NCBI GenBank assembly: GCA_947587775.1
Contig: CANPYD010000075.1
Coordinates: 1 to 5,262 of the forward strand
Length of the DNA stretch: 5,262 nucleotides
Direction: 5' to 3'
DNA from: an uncultured Clostridia bacterium
GTDB lineage: Bacteria > Bacillota > Clostridia > Christensenellales > Borkfalkiaceae
The notes under the pieces are model-generated. The model worked only from the letters and a program-made list of their open reading frames with translations. It had not been told where the DNA came from and did not search any database. The position numbers and the translations under genes were made by a program. The first letter of the stretch is position 1; each line of letters opens with the position of its first letter. Shown in pieces: positions 3,994 to 5,262 of the stretch.

Positions 3994-4921
3994 AATACTT
4001 TTCCACTGTGACCGATTCGATGATGATCGGGACGACCGGGCACTTGAAGCCGGCAGTCTGTCCGTTGATCCGTACGCTGTAGAAGTAGCGCCCGATATCG
4101 GGGAAGGTCTCTTCGGTATGATCGAGCGTATCGAGCTGTAAATTATCGACCGTAGTCGTGAAGCTACTCTCGTCCTCTTCCGTCTCCTCATCGTCCACGA
4201 GCCCGCTCGTGTAATCGCTGATTGCATTGAGCAGAGGCTGGAACTGTCCCTGATAATCCTTCGCCATGCCGAACACGGCATACTTATTGTCGAGCGTGAC
4301 ATTGTTGGCAACGCCCGTATAGGTATAGAAGAGGGACGTCGCGCTGTTCATGGGATAATAGCGGTTCTCCTCGTGGTCGTCATCGGGAGTGGCGACGACG
4401 GAAATATCCCGCGCGGATTCGCTCTTGTCCGTATAATACATGACGAGGGCGCCCTGGCTGTGCATGTTCTCGCGGTTGGCGTTTGCATATCCCCTGTTGT
4501 TGTTGAATTCCCCGCAGACGGTGTAGAGCGGAACTTTCTCGTTATTGTTCTTGATATAGACGCTCTGCGTAAAGGAATTCCCCTCTTTTTCGAGCCGCTT
4601 CACTTCCGCAAAGTAATCCTTTTCCTGAAGCTCCCCGTTCTCATAGGTATACCCGCCGCCGTAGAGCGCAGTCGAAGTATAATTGTGGATGCACGTCCCG
4701 TTGTAATAACCCGCGTCCGCAAGCTCGATGAAGTGCTGGACGGTCAAGGGTGCGTCCGAGCGGGAAAGGACGTACTCTACTTCATATGTGTTTCCGTTGA
4801 AACTGTAAACGATCTTGACTTCGGGATTGTTGCTCGTACAGCCTGCAAACATGGCAAGTGCGCCGGCGGAGAGAACTGCGGCGGACGCAATCGCGGCAAT
4901 ACGGCGAAAAATTCTTTTCAT
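3992..4921 (-). CDS. Lipoprotein with a divergent cyclophilin-type peptidyl-prolyl isomerase domain
   Basis: A 309-residue surface lipoprotein. Signal peptide: MKRIFRR, a hydrophobic core (8-26) and AMFAGC, with lipidated C28 (phenylalanine at -3 is unusual but tolerated). The cyclophilin-like domain covers about 45-235: DAPLTVQHFIELADAGYYNGTCIH (56-79) matches the family's AP-TV-NF-L---GYYDGT-FH block, GALVMYYTD (157-165) the GxLSMAN strand, NSATSLFYTYT (192-202) the GSQFFI strand, and LDNKYAVFG (210-218) the LDGKHVVFG block. However, the catalytic FHR is IHN (N80), the M-QGGD segment is LYGGGY, and the Trp before LDGK is absent. Long insertions (92-150, 165-190) and an acidic stretch (DDEETEEDE) are present. 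Enzyme activity is doubtful; a substrate-binding or foldase-like role outside the membrane is inferred. AGGAGG (4929-4934) lies seven bases before the ATG. Confidence 0.85.
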   Translation of the reverse strand: MKRIFRRIAAIASAAVLSAGALAMFAGCTSNNPEVKIVYSFNGNTYEVEYVLSRSDAPLTVQHFIELADAGYYNGTCIHNYTSTALYGGGYTYENGELQEKDYFAEVKRLEKEGNSFTQSVYIKNNNEKVPLYTVCGEFNNNRGYANANRENMHSQGALVMYYTDKSESARDISVVATPDDDHEENRYYPMNSATSLFYTYTGVANNVTLDNKYAVFGMAKDYQGQFQPLLNAISDYTSGLVDDEETEEDESSFTTTVDNLQLDTLDHTEETFPDIGRYFYSVRINGQTAGFKCPVVPIIIESVTVEKY

Positions 4922-4950
4922 GAAAGATCCTCCTGTTTGGATACAGTTTT

Positions 4951-4979
4951 ATTTTACCCGTTATTTTCCGATACGTCAA
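4951..4979 (-). promoter_or_regulatory. Sigma-A-like promoter of the cyclophilin-like lipoprotein gene
   Basis: On the minus strand TTGACG (4974-4979), a 17-base spacer and TAAAAT (4951-4956). The expected start near 4944 leaves a leader of about 23 bases carrying the AGGAGG site. Confidence 0.75.
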
Positions 4980-5042
4980 GCGCTTTTGCGAAATTCCGCA
5001 TGAAAATTGTGTGGCGGCCGTCAAGGAAAATAAAAAATCCAC

Positions 5043-5071
5043 TTGACAAATGCGGAAAAACGGGTTACAAT
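5043..5071 (+). promoter_or_regulatory. Strong sigma-A-like promoter of a small RNA
   Basis: Perfect TTGACA (5043-5048), a 17-base spacer and TACAAT (5066-5071). The expected start is the A at 5078. No protein-coding gene follows on this strand, only a hairpin-rich stretch and a terminator. It is divergent from the lipoprotein promoter, with about 63 bases between the -35 boxes. Confidence 0.8.
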
Positions 5072-5077
5072 AAAATC

Positions 5078-5173
5078 ACAACAAGGGTTGACCCTGCATA
5101 GCGGTCAGCTCCGGTATAGTTATTTTATTAAAATAACCGCGAAGACTACCACATCAAGGGCGGTTATTTTTTT
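5078..5173 (+). ncRNA. Putative small antisense-type RNA, about 96 bases
   Basis: A strong promoter and a strong terminator enclose a stretch with no credible ORF. Visible folds are AGGG-TTGA-CCCT (5084-5095), GTTATTTT-ATT-AAAATAAC (5119-5137) and the terminator stem AAAATAACCGC (5130-5140) with GCGGTTATTTT (5160-5170). The last two share bases 5130-5137 and cannot form together. GCGGTCA (5101-5107) and GCGGTTA (5160-5166) are near-identical repeats that could both pair with TAACCGC. The RNA is complementary to the stop codon and 3' region of a minus-strand ORF, so it could be an antisense regulator of that transcript. A leader peptide or riboswitch is less likely since no gene follows. Confidence 0.6.
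5130..5173. terminator. Shared intrinsic terminator of the small RNA and the convergent ORF
   Basis: An 11-bp perfect stem (5130-5140 with 5160-5170), a 19-base loop and a T7 tract (5167-5173) terminate the plus-strand RNA. On the minus strand the same stem is followed by TTTTAATAAAAT and could end the convergent transcript less efficiently. The minus-strand ORF's TAA (5164-5166) is part of the stem. Confidence 0.8.
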
Positions 5174-5262
5174 GCGCGTTTGATTGCGATGTACTCGATC
5201 TTTTCGATGAGTTCATTGAGCTTTCTGATAAGCTCGGTGAGCTGCATGAGAAGTTCGTTTAA
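5164..5262 (-). CDS. C-terminal part of a small ORF, possible type I toxin-like peptide (runs off the window)
   Basis: An open frame enters from the window edge and ends at TAA (5164-5166). The visible end includes ELIRKLNELIEKIEYIAIK and finishes RAKK. Leucines and isoleucines recur at heptad-like spacing with Glu, Lys and Arg between them, so it would be an amphipathic helix or coiled coil with a basic tail, not a clear membrane span. The ATG at 5247 has no ribosome binding site and the frame stays open above it, so the start is probably outside the window. Its stop lies in the terminator stem shared with the convergent small RNA. It could equally be the tail of an ordinary longer protein; no family is recognised. 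Confidence 0.45.
   Translation of the reverse strand, partial: LNELLMQLTELIRKLNELIEKIEYIAIKRAKK

Noticed and set aside
4373..5101. 242-residue plus-strand frame
   Set aside because: It is antisense to the lipoprotein and continues through two promoters; no ribosome binding site or domain is seen.
5078..5173. Riboswitch or leader of a downstream gene
   Set aside because: No plus-strand gene follows within the window and the T-tract terminator closes the transcript; no known riboswitch core is recognised.
5189..5262. Plus-strand ORF of serine-rich codons after the small RNA terminator
   Set aside because: It lacks a ribosome binding site and promoter and is the reverse of the more plausible amphipathic minus-strand frame.

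Overview
The window looks like a chromosomal stretch of a Gram-positive, Clostridia-type Firmicute, possibly a gut lineage near Christensenellales or Oscillospirales. Reasons: the ruvX-DUF1292 gene pair, AGGAGG-type ribosome binding sites, sigma-A-like TTGACA/TATAAT promoters, a lipoprotein signal peptide, and GC-rich palindromic repeats that resemble those scattered through such genomes. The lineage is inferred from these traits, not from any marker gene comparison.

Layout. Bases 1-668 hold no convincing gene. They are packed with structured repeats: three copies (one cut by the window edge) of a two-hairpin element, a pair of short hairpin repeats that differ by compensating base changes, a 66-base imperfect palindrome, and a 119-base MITE-like element that ends 16 bases before the stop codon of queH. 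Bases 669-2979 are five minus-strand genes, read right to left: a protein with two Myb/SANT-like repeats and a coiled coil, a 66-residue membrane-anchored protein, a terminator, ruvX, a DUF1292 protein that overlaps ruvX by 26 bases, a hairpin with a T-tract, and queH. At 3041-3922 an unrecognised 293-residue plus-strand protein runs divergently. It converges on a minus-strand lipoprotein (3992-4921) that carries a divergent cyclophilin domain, with a two-way terminator between them.

The right end (4935-5262) carries the lipoprotein promoter, a strong plus-strand promoter for a roughly 96-base RNA ending in a clear intrinsic terminator, and, converging on it from the minus strand, the C-terminal end of a small lysine-tailed ORF whose stop codon lies inside the shared terminator stem. 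That geometry resembles type I toxin-antitoxin loci and is the strongest candidate for something undescribed.

How the genes fit together: ruvX (Holliday junction processing or RNA maturation) and DUF1292 form a translationally coupled pair. queH (last step of tRNA queuosine synthesis) follows but is set off by a hairpin that also covers its ribosome binding site. Two genes, ruvX and the 3041 gene, lack a Shine-Dalgarno sequence and have promoter-like boxes placed so that transcription would start at or within a few bases of the ATG, suggesting leaderless mRNAs.
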